Counted from the stretch's first letter, positions 33,901 through 47,318 are shown. The stretch is 64,000 bases of DNA from Mucor racemosus (GCA_027405735.1 JAPEHQ010000001.1:1426001-1490000), one strand, 5' to 3'. Numbers and translations: made by a program. The notes: a model not told the origin generated them from the sequence alone.

Positions 33901-34856
33901 CAGTATGTAAGCTTGAAGCAAGTGGGTAACAGCACCATAAATTCTTGAAAAAGTTCTCAAGTATTATGAAATCTCTTATTTTTAAGTCTTACAAGGCTTA
34001 TAAGCGGAATATTAATTTCAAAAATTATTCTTGTCCAGATCATCAATTTTGAGATTTTTTAATTTTTTTTTCTGGTTTTGCAAATCTAGAGTTAATTATA
34101 CTATCAATTATAAAAACAAAAAATATACACATATGCAGAATTTAGCGCTCTATTTGCTCAATAAAAAATAATAAACATTTTTATTTCAAAATATTACATG
34201 AAAATCCCTTAACCAAAAATCCGTTTTTGGGCCAAAAGTGCAAAGTTTCATTACTTAACATTCAATATTAAGCTTTCATAAAATGTGTATTACTTGTGGC
34301 TACAATTTTCTCTCACAATGTAGTACATTTAAACGTTGATTTTGGTATCAAAATTTGATTTTTCTGTTTTTTGATCAAAATCATGAGTGTTGGTAAGGAT
34401 AAAATGAGCCCTGAAAATGTCCGCTACAAAAACTGAATTTTCAGACCGCACATGGTTAAATATAAGAAAAGTTAAAAAAATAAACGCTTTTTATTTAAAA
34501 CTTAGATATACCATAGTATAAGAGACTTAGCCGTTCAATGTTGCTATGCTCAATTACGGCGTCGCTCTACGGGCTCGCTTTTGCAATTTTTTAATGAATG
34601 TATGATATGACAAACGGTTTTTCTGTTAGAAAAATGTGTATTTCTATGTTAACAGATATTCTCTAATTTGTCTAGTTTATGGTCAATGTGCTGTAACGCT
34701 GCTTTTACATTGTCTGAAATGAGCAATTTAGCAGGGTTTTTAATTGCGCTAAATAATGTAAAGCCTTAAAAATAATCCTTTTCTACGTGTGTTGTTTCTC
34801 TCTTTTTGTTTTCATATTCCAAGAATATATTCACCGTTTGCGAAGGCATATCAGAC

Positions 34857-35039
34857 TGTTATATCAAAATCTAGATATAGCGCTACAGTAGTTGTATTAT
34901 CAGGATATTGTTATTATTGTTGCACCATTAATAGCTATTATTGTATCACTTGATAATCTCTTCTATATATATATCATCCTCTACATTGAATAAAACCCAT
35001 CTTTTCTCTTGTCTAATTCTTATTAGTTTTGGTAAAACA
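34857..35039 (+). mobile_element. Solo LTR, 183 bp, TSD CAGAC
   Basis: Begins TGTTATATC, ends GTAAAACA, flanked by CAGAC at 34852-34856 and 35040-35044. The empty site (CATATCAGACTATC) is in the Y copy near 2329-2342. It contains a TATATATATA box and an AATAAA-like signal. Same family as 55508-55690 and 60491-60673. Confidence 0.92.
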
Positions 35040-36514
35040 CAGACTATCAAGCAGCTGATATTCTTTTCATTCATCTAAATACGCATGCTAACACAAGGGA
35101 CTAATATTTTTAATATAAGTAGCAGTCTATATTAGAGACTGATATTTTCATTTAACCGCATTCTATGATCAAATATCATTATTTACTACTACTTTATTGT
35201 TAGACATAGTATTTTTTAATGACCAGATCAAATGGAAGGCAATAATGATATTTATATCACTCAATAAAAATCTAGGACTGACTGCAAACCCAAAAAATGT
35301 TCCAGGAAAGTGATAAAATTTTAAATGGTGGTTTAGGAACAAAAAAAAAGAATAGTTTAATGTCTTGTTTAATAACCATAGTTTTGATCGTAGCTACTGT
35401 ATGCTGTATGCTTGAAAACAAATTTTTTTACAGCTGACAAATCGTAAACTAAAATAGTAAGTTTAAAGAAGAAGGTTAATTTATTTAAATTCTATGAGTG
35501 ATAAAGTAACATCTATAATCTTAGATTTGGCCTGCATATAAATTTAAGCACTAAGTGTCATTTAATTTTTTTATGCTCAAGCAAAAACGATTATTGCTGT
35601 AAACATTATAGCTATTATAAACATATTTGTAAATAATAATAATAGTGAATATATTGGCTCTTGCATGTATTGCTCTACATCAACAACGTATTAAATTGTA
35701 TTGTCTATAATAATCTATATTAATAAAAGCAACAAATGTGATTTAAAAACCCATTCCAGTAAAAAATACAAGGAAATTTTGAGAACGGCACGATGCACAT
35801 ACACAAACCAATCTGTGCCCATTCGATCAGCTCATTATGCTCACGGTCAGATTTTATTATTATGCACAAATAGGGATAATGATTAATGATATGTTTATGG
35901 GCAACTCTACTATTATACACACATGGGATTAATGCCATGCACACGGACCGAATCTATAATCCTGCACATACAGGCTTTTCGTTATGCTCGTATGCAGTTT
36001 CTTTTGTTGTGCCCATGTGCACCTTCTTATCCTTTTAGCCATTATTCAGTGGGCGCCTCAACTCATCAGGCCATAGTGTGCAGCCCACTTGGGCACAACA
36101 GAATCATCTTGTACAGCACAGGTCAGCCGTAGTGCTTTTATATATAAATCCTTTAGATTTGTGATGTTATGGACTTTTTTTAAATCCGGTTGTATCATCT
36201 TATACTTTTCAAGTTAAATCCGCTATTATGCTAATAATGTTGTACGTTGTATTTATGCTTTACTTAAAATAAGTCTTTGAATAATTAATAGAGACACAGC
36301 CGAGCCTTAATTTTTTTATGAAATTTCGATACCTGCATCTTATAGATGCTTGGAATATTTAAACAACCGCTTCCGGGCTGTCCGATAATTTTTTCTAGAG
36401 ATTTAAAGCTTGGAAATATCATTAGATGGCCGCTTCCAGAGATTGTTCGGCTTTTTTGGAAGAGTGACCATTGGCAAAAATATGAATCATATACTATGTT
36501 ATATGCCACCAAGT

Positions 36515-36587
36515 TAGCATTGGTGTTGAGCCGGGTTTTGCCAGCCAAATTTACTAGTATAAGCTGAGCTCGACAGCATTATCCCTA
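36515..36587 (-). mobile_element. 73-bp hAT-type MITE, copy 3, TSD CACCAAGT
   Basis: Flanked by the perfect octamer CACCAAGT (36507-36514 and 36588-36595). The minus strand starts TAGGGATAATGCTGTCGAG and ends CTCAACACCAATGCTA. It is the counterpart of 53954-54026 in the other arm, so it was present before the duplication. Confidence 0.92.
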
Positions 36588-38570
36588 CACCAAGTACCAT
36601 ATGTTATCACCTTTTACAGTCTCAATACATCTTTCAATCTCTTGACTACGACATACATCGAAGTGCAAAGTCTTGATATCGGATATAAGAAACTCCTAGC
36701 GTACTAAGTTCAATCCAGTAATTACCAAGAACGCTTGGGTCTCAATTATGACACCATATTATTTCATTCTAGCGGTTAATCAATCAAGTAGCTATCAATT
36801 CAACATCCAAGCACAATTAGCGCAGCATTGAAACAAGACAACTCACAAGTTTTGCAAGAACGGTTAAATTATGATTGATCCATTTCAATCCATAGACTAC
36901 TATCAAACAGATCTAATGGTTTAATAGTGCCTTAAATTACATCTCAGGATCTCAATGTCAAATGAATATAAAAAAAAACCATACTTTTATATCTAAATAA
37001 ACGATATCTTGTTTTTATTACACAGTTGAATAACTGATTAATTACTCATTATTTTTTTAATGTATTCTTTTTTAAGTATTATTTATCAATCCTGAAAAAA
37101 TACGACAGAATAACTGATTCATTACTCATTCTCTTTTAATTATATTCTTTTTTAAGTATTATTTATCAAACATGAAAATATAGGACACAACAAGTAGTTT
37201 TATTGGACAGAAATATCATGTTTTGCTGATGGTTTTCTCAATTCATAGTGATTTGTGAATGTAGAAATATAAATTTTTATACACGATATATTTAAATCTA
37301 CCATCATGTATGATTGGAGATTAACTGGATCAATATTCATAAGGATGGGATTTTTTTCTTTGTTTTCTGCATTTGTAAATATTAGTTTATTATTTTGTAA
37401 AACTTAAAACTCATTATCCAGGGCTTAACTTCTCTATTCACAAGATAGATCTAGTTGATTACTACTCTGTATTTTTTGTTTCGGCGAAAAATATTGATTT
37501 TTCATCGAGATAATCAAAATAATAGTCGATATCACAGCTTATAGCTTATGATAACTGGGTTCCAAAATTTATTTTAAAAAATGGACGAAAAATGATGAAA
37601 AAAACAAAATCATTTGATTGCTCATGAACTGCAAAGTAAATCAACCTAGCGTATTAAGTGGTTTTTGTACAGTTTTGGATTTTGCATCTATCTAAATAAA
37701 AATCAGACAAATATTCCACGTTAAATTTTGCGTAAAATGCAATTGAAATTTTGGAGGTTTTTTGAAGATACACATCACTTTTTATAAGCATATTTAAATT
37801 ATAACTAATGGAGGTAATGCACAAAATTATTATCTATCGATCGAGCTATTGCGGAATCTCCTAGCTGCATTTTTCGTAGAGAAAGCGAGATTTTTGTCCA
37901 ATTTTTTTCAGATTCAGAATTTGGGATGAGGGTATATAAGGGAAAAATGGAAGCTAGAAATGAAGGTATATTTTTGTACACATTTTTGAGAGTATCACCA
38001 CGAAAAATCAATATTTTGAAAAAATCTAAATTGGACCCGAGATAGCTCAACGAGCTTGATGACATGAGTAAAAAAAAACTGCTACTCAATTTAACAAATA
38101 TTTTGAAATCTACTACAAAAATGCCAAAAAAAAATGAAAAAAAATAAAAGTGCTCATAATTTTTTTATACTTAAATATGTTATAGAGCACTTTAAAACAA
38201 GTAAGTTTCATTATTAGAAAGTGCTAGTATAGCTTAATTATTTCTAAAGATATGAAGCCTCAAAGTTTTCAATTCTTTAGCAGTGGTATACGCGTAAATA
38301 TCTGAAACATTAGCGCTAAAACATTAATACCAAATGAAAAAAATAGGATATTTTTGAATACTTGTTTTCGAATTAAAGGTGGACATTTCAGGTACCTTGG
38401 CATATAATTTGTTCTTGGCGTTATTTAGTGAAAAAAAAGTATAGCAGCGATGAAAAGTGAAACCCAGTTTTCAAGGGAAAAGCAGTGGATTTTACGTGTT
38501 TTTGAGCCTTTCATGAGATATAAAATGAATTTTGGAATAGGCAACATAATTCGATTTGTTTATATGTGCT

Positions 38571-39922
38571 TATCAGTGTCTATGGTATATACTATTGTAA
38601 TAGGAGCTCATTTGAATCTTAGATTAATGGAGAATGGGTCTGTTTACTGTCCTTAGTAGGTGTAAATAGCAGGTAACCAATTTGTTTTTCAAACTTACCG
38701 AATGCACAGTGTTCCATGGAAGCTGAAACGGAGTGTTTATTGAGCAAATATATTGCTAAATTTCTGTAAGGTTGGGGCCTACTTGGATTCGTATTTAGTG
38801 AGAACGCATTTTACACTAATTTCATTAAAAGTACGCAGCAAAATACCAACTAGTGTCTTTACTTTTCTCAACTCACAATAGCCTAATGGAAGCTAAAATC
38901 TGGAGCACTTTTGATATCAATCTATAAATAGCTGATGGCATGACCCTTCAAGCCTCGTTCTATTGACAGTAAAATATTTTGCTTCAAAACAATTAGAATG
39001 TATGAAGCTACATTTTACATGAAAAGGATGTACATTCAAGCCAAACTACCGGGAATATTTATTAAAGCTTTTGTATGCACCCAAACTCTCAGATAATGCC
39101 GAAACAAGTAATAATTGAGCTCTGTATGAATATGGAAGTATAGGGCCTTTTTGGTCTTGATGATAAAACATTTACAAGAATAGTACAGCAGTTGTCAATG
39201 TAAATCCAGGTTTACAGAACAACAGGATGTAAATTGCCACGATTCTCATAGTAATATGGCCATGATAGTAATATTTCAGAAGAATGTCCAGATCAGATGT
39301 TCTGATTGACAATTTCAGAGAAACCTGATACAAGATGATACACATGTTGACATTCTGATCATGAATTCGCGTGACCCTAAAACTCTTGGATTGTCACATC
39401 AAATAATACTATAATAATAATATATACCAAGATAAAGTTTGGTAGGTAATAAACAATAAATGACAGTAAAAAAGATCATCGTTACACACATTTGAGGCAA
39501 ATCTTTTCAAATATGCGGGAAATGATGACCCTGATACTTTTGGAATGAGCTAATGCATATCGTTTTTTTAAAAAAAAAGAATGAATCCTTCCCTAAAATC
39601 CTTGAATAATGAAACCAAGCAAACATTGTATCTGCAAAATGCCATTTTCTTTTATTTTTCTAGCCTTGTTATTTTACGAAAAGTGTAAAATGAAATAAAT
39701 AGCCAAGCCAAGGAAGCCTTGTTCTATCTTGTTTAATGATATGACGCACAGCTGTTGTTGCACACATTGTTCGATTAGGCCAACTAGGACTTTTTTTGAA
39801 ACCTTAAAATACTAATTTCATTATTTTTCCCGCTTCCATTTCCTTTTTTCTATTTTGTAATTTGTTTATTCCCTTTTTCCTTTTTTCTTTTTCCTCTTAA
39901 TTTTTCATCTTCATTATTAAAT
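38571..39922. other. Intergenic upstream of the epsin gene
   Basis: Unique-looking AT-rich DNA. The last ~100 bp are strongly pyrimidine-rich (CTTTTTCCTTTTTTC and the like), a leader type also seen before other genes here. No other feature supported. Confidence 0.5.
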
Positions 39923-42311
39923 ATGGCAGGAAAAGGTGTAGTTAGAAGCATGTGAGTTGATTATTGAATACAATTGAGCATTGTTAGAGACTAACTGGTC
40001 AAATTATTAGTAAAAATTATGCCAAAGGATTTTCAGACGTGCAAATTAAAGTGAGAGAAGCTACTTCCAACGATACTTGGGGGCCTAGTGGCTCCTTGAT
40101 GAATGAAATTGCTCAACTAACCTTCAACGAGTAAGCTGAATTAATAAAAACTCGAGAAAATACGTTAAACTGTGTTGATAGACAAGATTTCATTGAAATT
40201 ATGGACATGCTCGATAGAAGATTAAATGATAAGGGTAAAAATTGGCGTCATGTTTTCAAGGTAAAATGGTTACGAATTTCGAGATAAAATCATATTAGTC
40301 TAAATGCATATTTTAGGCCTTACTCGTATTGGATTACTGTTTACATGTTGGATCTGAAAACGTTGTGCTTTATGCCAAGGAAAATATCTATGTCGTAAAG
40401 ACTTTAAAGGAATTCCAACATGTTGATGACGCTGGAAAAGATGTTGGTTTCAATGGTAAATTTACAAGAACCAATACAAGTAGAATATCTATATTAATAT
40501 TTTTTCTTTTATAAATAGTTCGTCAAAAAGCTAAAGATATCACGAGCTTATTATTAGATGAGCAACGATTAAAAGAAGAGCGTCGTTCTCGTCATCAAAT
40601 GCAAGATAGAATGGCAGGCGTTGGTGATTACATGAACGATGTCATGTGGGGAGGTAAAGCAAATGGTGCTGGAGGAGAAGACCATCAAGTATATCAACAT
40701 CCTGGTTATATGGACGAAGATAAAGATTTGAAAAGAGCAATCGAAGAAAGCAAGCGTATGGCTGAACAAGAGTTTAGAAAGCGAGGAGAAGGGTAAATGT
40801 CTTGTTTTGTTGTGATGGATTAAATTCCAACTGAATTTTTATATAGCACTGATGAAGATTTACAAAAAGCTCTTCGTGAAAGTGAACAAGAAGCTAGAGA
40901 GGCCGAAAGAAAGAAACGAGAAGCACTGGAACGAGAAAACCAAAATAATTTGTTTGGTAATGCTGGTAATTCAAGCAACAATAACCTTCAAGCGTAAGTA
41001 ACATGGCTCATTGCAACTCTATAAGCGAAAATTAATAGGAAAATGTATAGTTTTCAACCATTTCCAGCTAATCAAAGTTTTGATACATCACTTAATCCTT
41101 ATGGTCAGCAACAACAACAACCTCAAATACAACAACAATGGCCTCAATCAACTGGCTTGACTGGTATGTCATTTGCCGAACCTATTCAGCAACAACAAAA
41201 TAATGGATTTAGTAACCCATATCAGCAACAACAACAACCAAATAACTTTAATCAATTCAACCTTCAAGCACAAATGACAGGTGTACCTTCTTCAATGCAA
41301 GCACAAATGACAGGAATGCCTCCACAACAACAACAACAACCATCGTTCCAGACTCAGCAAGCACAAATAACGGGTAATCCATTTGGTCAATTTGGACAAG
41401 CAACACAAAATAATAATTCTGCAAGCACCAGCGGCATGTTCGGAACACCAAGTCAGGCTAATTCTCAGGTAAGCTTTCTTGTTGTTTGTCTAACCATATG
41501 GCTCGTGCATTAAACAAAAGTTTTCGTATTAGATTATGCAAACAGCATCACCCGCAATGAGTCAATCAACACCAACATCTACAATGCCTCAAAATCCACA
41601 TTATAGTAAATTGAATAGTATGTTGGCCAACAGAGAGTAAGTTTTTTTCGTTATTGTTGTAACGATTACATCATTCTTAATAATATTCTATTCCATAGAG
41701 GTGGATCTGATAGTTTTGGTAATCTAGGTGACCACCGTATTCCATAGTAAGTAATCTTATAAAGTAACACAAATTGTACAAAAAAATGATTAAAAAACAT
41801 ACGTTTTTTTAATTTTTAATAGTGGTACAGGATTTGCAAACTCATTGGTACCACAAAACAATGATATTTTGAGTATAACCGATAGTCCAACTAATAGTCA
41901 AAATGGCGCATTTTCTCAAGTGAGTGGAATATTTGATTTCTATCATGCGGAATAACTAAATTTTTTTTTTAATTTATGCAGCCATTCGGGCAGCAACCAA
42001 GTCGTAATCCATTTGGACAAGCCACATCTAATGCTGGAACACCTACAACACCTCGTTCAGGACAAAAGAGTTTATTAGAAATGATGCAAGAACAAAAAAT
42101 GCAACAACAACAACAACAACAACAACAATTGCAAGCTCAAATGACTGGATACCAACAACCTCAAATGACTGGATTTCAACAAGGTCAAAATGTTGGTTAT
42201 CAACAAGCACAAATGACAGGTTATCAACCACAGCAACAACAAACCAACAACTTCCAGCAAGCTTATGGCCAACCACAGCAACCACCACAACAACAACCAT
42301 CTTTCTTTTAG
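39923..42311 (+). CDS. ENT1: Epsin (ENTH / UIM / NPF endocytic adaptor)
   Basis: Binds PtdIns(4,5)P2 at the plasma membrane and links ubiquitinated cargo to the clathrin coat. The first exon encodes MAGKGVVRS. The ENTH domain follows over exons 2-5: VQIKVREATSNDTWGPSG, LMNEIAQLTF, FIEIMDMLDRRLNDKGKNW, LDYCLHVGSENVVLYAKENI, RQKAKDITSLLLDEQRL. Two ubiquitin-interacting motifs come next (LKRAIEESKRMAEQEF and LQKALRESEQEAREAE). A long Gln-rich tail has repeated QAQMTG units and NPF tripeptides (NPFGQFGQ, NPFGQATS), which bind EH-domain proteins. About eleven exons, all with GT-AG introns in frame. The gene looks intact and is a standard fungal Ent1/Ent2 type. Confidence 0.95.
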
Positions 42312-42884
42312 TGGGTTTTAATTAAAAATATAAAAAAAGATCAAACATAATAAAAATGCAATGTTTCCCTCGTATTTTTTTTTTTGTGTGGGAAGATTAC
42401 AATTCTTCGTATTGTCAGTCTATTTATGTGTAACAGATTTGAAACTGAGATCTCTCTCTTTTGTAATTGATAACTAATCATATAAAATTATAAAGGAGGG
42501 AAATTATTTTAAAGGGATAAAAGAAACAATCATTTTCACGACGAATAAAAGAAACTAATTGATCTGAAATCATTGCTTGTATTCATTCTCGAAAATGAGC
42601 AGGATTCAATGTAACCAAAACAATAAACATACAATTGACAGTCTGCCACCCGCTTGGAAGATGGAAGGAAGGGTTTTATATATACACATTTTGTTACACC
42701 AATCAGGAAATGTAAACTTTCATGGCATCATGATAAGAAAATGATGTATTTTTATACATGTATTAAATTTTTGTGGTGTATAAAAGGAGACTGGAACAGA
42801 AAAATTGCATCTTCCTTCTTCTTCGGTTTTTTTTTCTTATCTTTCCTTCTTCTTTCCCCCTACACACACAAAAAAAAACATATT
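42312..42884. other. Intergenic, epsin 3' flank and promoter of the CBM21 gene
   Basis: The reading frame of the downstream gene is open back to 42654, but the pyrimidine-rich tract at 42820-42870 and the ATG at 42885 fit a leader. A TATA-like TATATACACATT lies near 42678. Confidence 0.45.
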
Positions 42885-44222
42885 ATGAATACCACAAAGA
42901 AAAGAGTTTCTCTCAATAGAAGGTCCTCTTCTTTATTGCTAGATTACAATGCCATGTTATTACAAGATGAACAAAATCAACAAGAAGAGCCAAATGATTA
43001 TACCCGTCAATTGGTTGCAAGTGCCTTATCTCTACCAAGTTCAATCCAAATCGAACCAAAAGTGTCAACCCAATTGCCTCCATCACCTCCATATTCTATC
43101 TCTCCACAACAGAAACATGGCGCAAATAAGATTGATTTACCGCAATTTCGTCTCAAATCATCCCTGAAGACTCCGAAGGCTGCATCTGCACCTTGTTCGC
43201 CTACGATAGGATTGAAATCAGTTAGATTCCATAAAACAAACCTTGAAGATGTTTGTTTATTCAGAAAAGCACAAACACCACTTGCAATTAGCCAAAAGAA
43301 TATATTTTGGGCAGGCAATGATGATGATAATGATGACAATGATGACAGTAGTAGTAGTAGTAGTAGTAGCAGCTCTTCTTCTTCGGATGAAGATGAACAA
43401 CCTGTTAAAAAATCAATTAAATGCACAAATTGGCCTACTCGTCTATCAGATATTATTGATGGAAAAAATAAAATCATAAGGGTAGATAAAAATACAATTC
43501 GATTACAAGATGATGATTTCATTGTTGGCAAAGTTTCCGTTCGTAATTTAAATTATCACAAAACTGTAACCATTCGATATACATTTGATTATTGGGAAAC
43601 TGTTGATAATATCCAAGCGACATACCAAGAAGGTTCACAAAAGAATGATGTTTTTACATTTAAAATCCATGTTCCAACAAATGCAGCTACTTTATATTTT
43701 GCCGTAAATTATAAAGTAGGTTCAGAAGATTATTGGGATAACAATGATGGAAGAAATTATCAGGTTGATATCATGGCCAACAAGCCAAACAATACCAGAA
43801 AGAAATCATCAGTTGTAAAATCTACATCAAAATCACAAGATATACTTAAATCTAGATATGATTTTAGTCAAGCTAAAAGTATTATACCACAACTACCACT
43901 ACCACCACCACCACCAACAACAACAGCAACAGCAACACAAATACAAACACAAACACAAACACAAACACAAACATCATCATCATCATCATCATCACCATCA
44001 TCATTATTATCCTCATCTCAACCTACTAAACAAACATTTGCCATGCCAATTCCAATCAGAAGAACTGTATCATCATCTCCTACTGGCTTATCTTGTCATT
44101 CTCCGTTATCCTCATCTCCTTCATTTATGGATTTAAACTCTCAATCTTATATGGAATTAGTCAACAAATATTGCTTTTATTCAACTAGTCCCAGTAGATC
44201 ACCCATGTCAATTAACGGTTAA
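42885..44222 (+). CDS. PP1 glycogen-targeting regulatory subunit (CBM21 domain, Gac1-like)
   Basis: Brings type-1 protein phosphatase to glycogen to activate glycogen synthase. Single exon, 445 aa from MNTTKKRVSLNRRSSS. An RVxF-type PP1-docking motif, KSVRF, is at residues 111-115, followed by HKTNLEDVCLFRKAQTP, the conserved extension in this family. The CBM21 domain covers about residues 205-300 (DFIVGKVSVRNLNYHKTVTI, RYTFDYWETVDNI, LYFAVNYKVGSEDYWDNNDG). Low-complexity tracts are Asp/Ser (about residues 146-170), poly-Pro and Thr/Gln repeats from (ACACAA)n (43918-43970), and poly-Ser from (TCA)n (43971-43993). It converges on NOP53 with only 71 bp between the two stop codons. Confidence 0.93.
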   Translation: MNTTKKRVSLNRRSSSLLLDYNAMLLQDEQNQQEEPNDYTRQLVASALSLPSSIQIEPKVSTQLPPSPPYSISPQQKHGANKIDLPQFRLKSSLKTPKAASAPCSPTIGLKSVRFHKTNLEDVCLFRKAQTPLAISQKNIFWAGNDDDNDDNDDSSSSSSSSSSSSSDEDEQPVKKSIKCTNWPTRLSDIIDGKNKIIRVDKNTIRLQDDDFIVGKVSVRNLNYHKTVTIRYTFDYWETVDNIQATYQEGSQKNDVFTFKIHVPTNAATLYFAVNYKVGSEDYWDNNDGRNYQVDIMANKPNNTRKKSSVVKSTSKSQDILKSRYDFSQAKSIIPQLPLPPPPPTTTATATQIQTQTQTQTQTSSSSSSSPSSLLSSSQPTKQTFAMPIPIRRTVSSSPTGLSCHSPLSSSPSFMDLNSQSYMELVNKYCFYSTSPSRSPMSING

Positions 44223-44293
44223 TAACTTTTTTTTTCTTTTATTCATCAAGTAAAAACAAAAAATAAATGCTTCTATTATTATTATTATTATTA

Positions 44294-45879
44294 TTATTTC
44301 TTATTGCTAGCCTTTCTCTTTCTTTTAATCTCTTCAGCTTGATCGTAATTTTTATAAGCTCTTCTTTCATATTCTTTAAGCTTATAATGTCTACTTGGGT
44401 TAACAGGTATTCTAGGTTCAATAATATTACGTTTTTGAATACTATGGAATCGATCACGGAACATGTTTCCTTCAGGCTAGAATGAAATATTAGTTTTGAA
44501 TTCAATTTTTTTTGTTCAACAGGCCTTTTTTTTTTATACCTTTAATTGACGAAGTGTCTCACATAATTCTTCCGTTAATTGAACATCCACAGGTAATTCA
44601 GGAACTGTGTATTTACCCAATTTCTTTAAACCCTTCTTTTCTTCTTCGCTTCTACGTTCATCTCTCTTATCAGCTAATTCTTCTAATTCTTCAACTCTTT
44701 CAGCAATTTCTTGCTCAATTTGACGAAGTATATCAATTTGTTGACGAATTGCTCTTTCTTGCAATTTTTGCTTCTTTTCTAATTCGGCTGTAGCCAATCT
44801 ATGTGATTTTTGACGTTGTTGACGAGTTTTACGTTCAGCTGCCTTACGCTTCTTGGTAGCTTTATCGTCTGTAGGTAAATCTGCCAATTCATCATTCTCT
44901 TCTTCTTCTTCTTCTTCGTCGACTTCAGTAGAAACAATTTTACCATCGGCTGTAATTTCTGATGTAGATAATTCATTAGCTAATTGCTTCAATTCTTCAC
45001 GATAAGATAATTGTTCTTGAAGTTTCTTGAGAATTTCAACCTTTCTTTCTTCGGCATCATTAGCCTTGGCAAGCAATTGTTGATGCTCTTCTACAGAGGG
45101 GTTATAGGAATGACCACCTTCAGGTGTAGCAATAGCGGGAATATGTTCCAATGCTGTAGGCTTAACTGTTACTGTCTTGGGTACTCTTAATTTAGCTTTC
45201 ACTGGCAAGAAATCACTAACAGGTGCTTCTTCAACTGGTGCTATTTATTTATATAAATTAATATGAAATCATTGCATTACACAATGGTATATATTTACCT
45301 TCATCCCAAAGATCATATGATTTACCAGGATTAGCAACCTTCTTGGTCTTCTTTTTAGGGGCAATGGGCGCATTGTTATCAATCTTACGTTTCAATGTCT
45401 TTAATTCATGCTTGGAAACAATCTTGTCTGTCATTTCAGGCTTCTTGAAAGCACTCTTTTTTGATTTGAGGGCAGGAACAGCAGATCTTTGATCCAAGAT
45501 TTCATCCACCCGGAGAGGCTTATCTTTAGCCAATTTACGTTTCACTAAACAATACATCATGGTCAGAGCTCAAGTGGTTCAGCTTTTTTTTTTTATTAAA
45601 AAATTAATAATCTTACCACCGGTATCACCAGCAACATCAATAGTAAAGAGATCCTCATCCTTTAAATCATCTGCTTTACCACTATATTATCAATAATAGA
45701 GTCAGATATATAAAGCATTTGCAAGTAAATCCATTCCAAACTTACATGACTCTCTCGACTGAACGGAGCTCCTCTTGTGCTTCCTCAACATCGGTAATAT
45801 CAACATTCTTACGCCATGCTTTCTTGCCCTTACGGCTAGGTTGTGCTCTCTTTTTTTGTTGGGTAGTGACTCCAGACAT
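44294..45879 (-). CDS. NOP53: NOP53 60S ribosome biogenesis factor (GLTSCR2/PICT-1 family)
   Basis: A nucleolar factor that recruits the exosome-Mtr4 machinery for 27S/7S pre-rRNA processing. Starts MSGVTTQQKKRAQPSRKGKK and ends KRKRKASNKK. Five exons: 45879 to about 45748, about 45685-45616, 45556-45300, 45242-44540 and 44477-44294, with in-frame GT-AG junctions. Conserved text includes KKAWRKNVDITDVEEA, DLFTIDVAGDTG, KSYDLWDEG, HIPAIATPEGGHSYNPS, ERKTRQQRQKSHRL, and the C-terminal VPELPVDVQLTEELCETLRQ with FRDRFHSIQKRNIIEPRIPV. An acidic run and Lys-rich patches are usual for the family. An (ATT)n repeat at 44274-44296 overlaps the stop codon region. Confidence 0.95.
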
Positions 45880-47318
45880 TATATATGTATAAACTAAAAG
45901 GGTAGTAATGGGTTGGATCCCTTATTTTCTTTTTTCAATAAAATATGTCAAATTAGAAAAAAAAATTGCCAGAACAACTGGTCACAAACAAGGTCACTGA
46001 TGGTTTCGAAATTTATCTCACGTAAATCATTTTACAGCAAAAATATGCGCACAAGCTGTTTGATAATGAACAGAATGCTTAAACCAATTAGCTTTTGTAA
46101 CAAATACAACATATCTGGATACTTTAACATTATTTAAAAGTTAAAAATCAATGAAAAAAAGCCCAGATGGAAAAGAAAATACGAATTAAAAGACCGCCCA
46201 GGAACGGAATAAAAATTGAATCTCCGACATTCTTTGCATTGTTTTCAAAGGATTTTGACATTTTTTAATGCCCATCAAAGTAAAATTCAAAAAATTAACA
46301 CAGTCTTACAGCATCTCATAGAACTATTTGTGTTTTTTGTACTACATTTTTAGGGTCTTTCGAAAGCTTAATCATCAGTTTTCAAGAGGAGGTGCATGCA
46401 AGTGTTCTTTGCATAACCGCAGTAAACACCGACAAAACCTTTGATTTCCCAAGCCTTAATTCATGCTGTAATTCATAAAACTTGGGCCAATTACGATCCT
46501 AAAAGTGGAAATTGCTCATCGAACTACGATTATCTGTCATCTGGCCTTTTTTTCCACAAATGTTTACAGTGTTGATTGATAAGACTTATTGGATATTTTT
46601 TTTTATGCAAACAATAATGACCAATAATGCGCATATTGTCATATACACATCTTTATTTCTTTCAGTTACTACCAAAATATTGACGAAGATCAATATCTCA
46701 TTCATAAACAAATACAAAAGAATTGTAGCATTTAAAATGAATTTGTTATCTTGGAAACCTAAAATTGGCATGCAAAAATTTCATGCAAAAAATACTTAGA
46801 TGATCTAATTTTTTTTTTTTTTTCACTTCTTTGCTCGGAACTAAATCATATAAAGCTCAAATGTCGTGCTTTGATGAGCAACCATTATTTCCGAATGTCA
46901 AATAATAGTTATCTTTCGTAGGTTTTGTTTTGTTTGATACGTCACATTGTAAACCGCAGCATTGGATCAAAAAGAAGGGAGGCAAAGCAAAACAGCAACA
47001 ATAATAGTTGTATTACAATGATAGTCATTTGGGAAAAAGGCGAACAGAGTTAATTAATCTTTTTATAATCTTTTTGTTATTTGTTGGCATTTTTTTTTTA
47101 TCTCTTTCTCACTCCCTTTTTTTTATAAAGGTCATTTTTCTTGTTTTTCTTTTTTATATTTCAACAGATATATATATAATATATATATCATATACCAACT
47201 CTTTTCTTTTATATGTCGTTTTTTTCTTTAATCATTTCATAGTTATAATTTTATGTGTGGCAAGAAAAGACAGAAATTAATTGGATAATAATTTCTTTAA
47301 AAAAAAAAAACTTCAAAA
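45880..47318. other. Divergent intergenic region, no gene recognised
   Basis: About 1.4 kb of AT-rich DNA between NOP53 and the small gene at 47319. The ORFs 45913-46137, 46512-46799 and 47008-47280 lack any recognisable content and are compositionally like non-coding DNA. The last 250 bp are pyrimidine-rich with an A-run before the next ATG. Confidence 0.5.

Larger units (their letters stand above)
33900..38570 (+). repeat. Composite repeat U, copy 1 (arm of a 4.7-kb inverted pair)
   Basis: Order of parts: Y (33900-35445, with a 183-bp solo LTR at 34857-35039), W (35445-36240), Z (36245-36514), a 73-bp MITE (36515-36587), X (36596-37455), A (37465-38570). The entire order is repeated as reverse complement in 51895-56670. 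Compared by eye the two are far more similar to each other than to other copies of their parts, implying a segmental duplication. The many short ORFs in it are not conserved as proteins. Confidence 0.93.

Noticed and set aside
35701..36132. ORFs of 60-75 codons in W (also at 54416-54846)
   Set aside because: Both arms of the inverted repeat carry them simply because the DNA is duplicated; no domain and no start context.
42043..42300. Antisense ORFs over the epsin Gln-rich tail
   Set aside because: CAA/CAG repeats translate as Val/Leu runs on the other strand, a known artefact.
43858..44136. His-rich 92-codon ORF inside the CBM21 gene
   Set aside because: It is an alternative frame of the (ACACAA)n/(TCA)n microsatellites.
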